From NCBI RefSeq assembly GCF_009828095.1, contig NZ_WTYP01000002.1:377001-441000 (forward strand): a DNA stretch of 64,000 nt, read 5' to 3'. This stretch comes from Pontixanthobacter luteolus (GTDB lineage Bacteria; Pseudomonadota; Alphaproteobacteria; Sphingomonadales; Sphingomonadaceae). Numbering within the stretch: position 1 is the stretch's first letter; every line of letters starts with the position of its first letter. The translations under genes and the position numbers were made by a program. Positions 63,013 to 64,000 of the stretch are shown piece after piece. The notes below the pieces were generated by a model, which saw only the letters and a program-made list of their open reading frames with translations, was not told the origin of the DNA and searched no databases.

Positions 63013-63954
63013 ATGAGTGTCCAATTCGCCGATCTGGCCAAAAATGTATCCGCCGATGGTCATGTGTCACCGGAAGAACTGCTCGCGCTGCGCCGGCTCG
63101 GCTGGGGCGACGGGAAGATTCACCGCGGCGAAGCAGAAGCAATTTTCGCGATCAATCAGGTCATGGAAAATCCGAACACGGAATGGACCGACTTTTTCGT
63201 CGAAGCGCTGGCCGAATTCGTCCTCAATGGCACCGAGCCGCGCGGCTATGTCGATGAAGCCGAAGCCGAATGGCTGATCGGCGCGCTGGATCAGGACGGG
63301 CGGCTGGAATCCATGGCGGAACTGGAATTGCTGGTTCACGTGATGGAGCGTGCCGGAAATGTACCCGACAGGCTCAAGCATTATGCGCTGGCTCAGGTCG
63401 AGAAAGCTGTCCTGACCGGTACCGGGCCAACTCGCTGCGGTGGCGAATTGTCGGATACGCACATTTCGGCGGCCGAATGCAGTATCATTCGCCGGATCGT
63501 TTTCGCCAGCGGCGGGCACGGGCCAGCGGCGGTCAGCCGCCATGATGCAGAAATGCTGTTCCGCCTCAAAGACGAGACGTTGGCCGAAGCGAACGATCCG
63601 GCTTGGGATGCGCTGTTTATCGACAGCGTCGCAAATTACCTCAAGGGGTTCCACCTATCAAACGCCCAGCTTGACCATGCGCGGATGAAGGAACTTGAAG
63701 CGTTCGTCGCAGACAACAGGGCAAGCGTAGGCCGCTTCATGGGCGCCATGGCACGTGAACTCCCGCAGGTACGAAACCATTTCGGGAAGGTGTTCGGCAA
63801 GAATGCTGCGGGAACCCGTTATGCCGAAGCGCAAGCTGCCGGCAATCTGGTTACCGACAACGAGAATTCATGGCTTGAAAAAATGATCGATGCCGACGGC
63901 GAAGTTGACGATCTCGAAAGAGCGCTTCTGGCACGGATCACTGCCGAGGCCTGA
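63013..63954 (+). CDS. Helical protein with acidic EF-hand/TerB-like loops, unknown function
   Basis: A 313-residue soluble protein built of helices, with recurrent acidic turns: VSADGHVSPEELLAL near residue 13, ALDQDGRLESMAELELL near residue 93 and MIDADGEVDDLERALL near the C-terminus. This D-x-DG-x-(V/L) plus Glu pattern recalls EF-hands and TerB/DjlA-type helical domains. No signal peptide. Start ATG 63013 lies 74 bp after the lipoprotein gene. No further identification is possible. Confidence 0.65.
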   Translation: MSVQFADLAKNVSADGHVSPEELLALRRLGWGDGKIHRGEAEAIFAINQVMENPNTEWTDFFVEALAEFVLNGTEPRGYVDEAEAEWLIGALDQDGRLESMAELELLVHVMERAGNVPDRLKHYALAQVEKAVLTGTGPTRCGGELSDTHISAAECSIIRRIVFASGGHGPAAVSRHDAEMLFRLKDETLAEANDPAWDALFIDSVANYLKGFHLSNAQLDHARMKELEAFVADNRASVGRFMGAMARELPQVRNHFGKVFGKNAAGTRYAEAQAAGNLVTDNENSWLEKMIDADGEVDDLERALLARITAEA

Positions 63955-63985
63955 TCCCGCCTGAGGGGCCTTTTCGGCCGATCAG
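63951..63985 (+). terminator. Stem-loop at the end of the last gene
   Basis: CTGATC (63951-63956) and GATCAG (63980-63985) enclose a GGCC/GGCC inner stem (63967-63970 / 63976-63979). The outer stem includes the TGA stop. No T-run follows; a weak call, similar in layout to the stem-loop after the P450. Confidence 0.3.
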
Positions 63986-64000
63986 ACCATAAAGCTTTCG

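Overview
The window looks like a chromosomal segment of an alphaproteobacterium of the order Sphingomonadales, most likely the Erythrobacteraceae (Erythrobacter or Altererythrobacter-like). This rests on GC-rich coding with almost no free space, a CYP153-type P450, NnrU, MmcB with an alphaproteobacterial SOS box, DUF2093, paired PilZ proteins, and house-keeping genes of alphaproteobacterial type (ihfB, dxs, purH, xseA, purD, nadC, rpmB). No complete phage, insertion sequence or CRISPR array is visible. No gene-free stretch exceeds about 220 bases, apart from gaps that hold only regulatory sequence.

Layout. 1-1.8 kb: 3' part of a CYP153-like P450, then a lipoprotein MsrB whose ribosome-binding site lies in a perfect inverted repeat. 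1.8-6.4 kb (minus): an overlapping FAD oxidoreductase / GtrA / GT-C membrane protein operon, and a tandem PilZ protein. 6.6-7.6 kb: tRNA-Leu(UAA), ihfB, and a YtrA-type GntR regulator. 7.8-12.9 kb (plus): a peptide-uptake and hydrolase operon (POT transporter, an amidohydrolase lipoprotein, a second amidohydrolase-fold protein without the metal motif, and a secreted FKBP), then NnrU. 13.8-23.0 kb (minus): enoyl-CoA hydratase, a secreted unknown coupled to dxs, a Zur-like regulator, MsrA with a 45-residue leader gene, and an rpe-heparinase-purH operon.

23.1-25.5 kb holds the most unusual locus. It has a PqqD-type RiPP recognition protein, a 44-residue peptide with a W-x2-P-x-L-x3-G leader motif and a possible 15-residue core closing a Gly1-Asp9 ring, and an asparagine-synthetase-like cyclase. 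Together these read as a lasso-peptide cluster without its usual B2 leader protease. 25.7-31.1 kb: a DUF2141 protein, a lipid-kinase / nucleotidyltransferase-like pair, an M20 hydrolase and an acyl-CoA ligase.

31.1-38.9 kb is a 7.7-kb genomic islet. It carries a complete heavy-metal RND efflux pump (outer-membrane factor, pump, adaptor) and a divergent two-component system. It sits between an intact tRNA-Arg(CCG) and a 38-bp duplicate of that tRNA's 3' half, and carries no integrase.

38.9-64 kb is mainly core-like: sulfotransferase, SOS-box mmcB, fatty-acid hydroxylase, an acidic PAS protein, and an envelope quality-control run (App1 phosphatase, esterase, BepA-like M48, DsbA-like, second M48-type protease). 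These are followed by an HD-domain protein, a LytS/LytTR pair with nadC, RNase T2, TadA and rpmB. Next come a phytase-like esterase and M23 peptidase, head-to-head xseA/purD, PilZ, adenosine kinase, an EI24 protein, and two unknowns at the window end.
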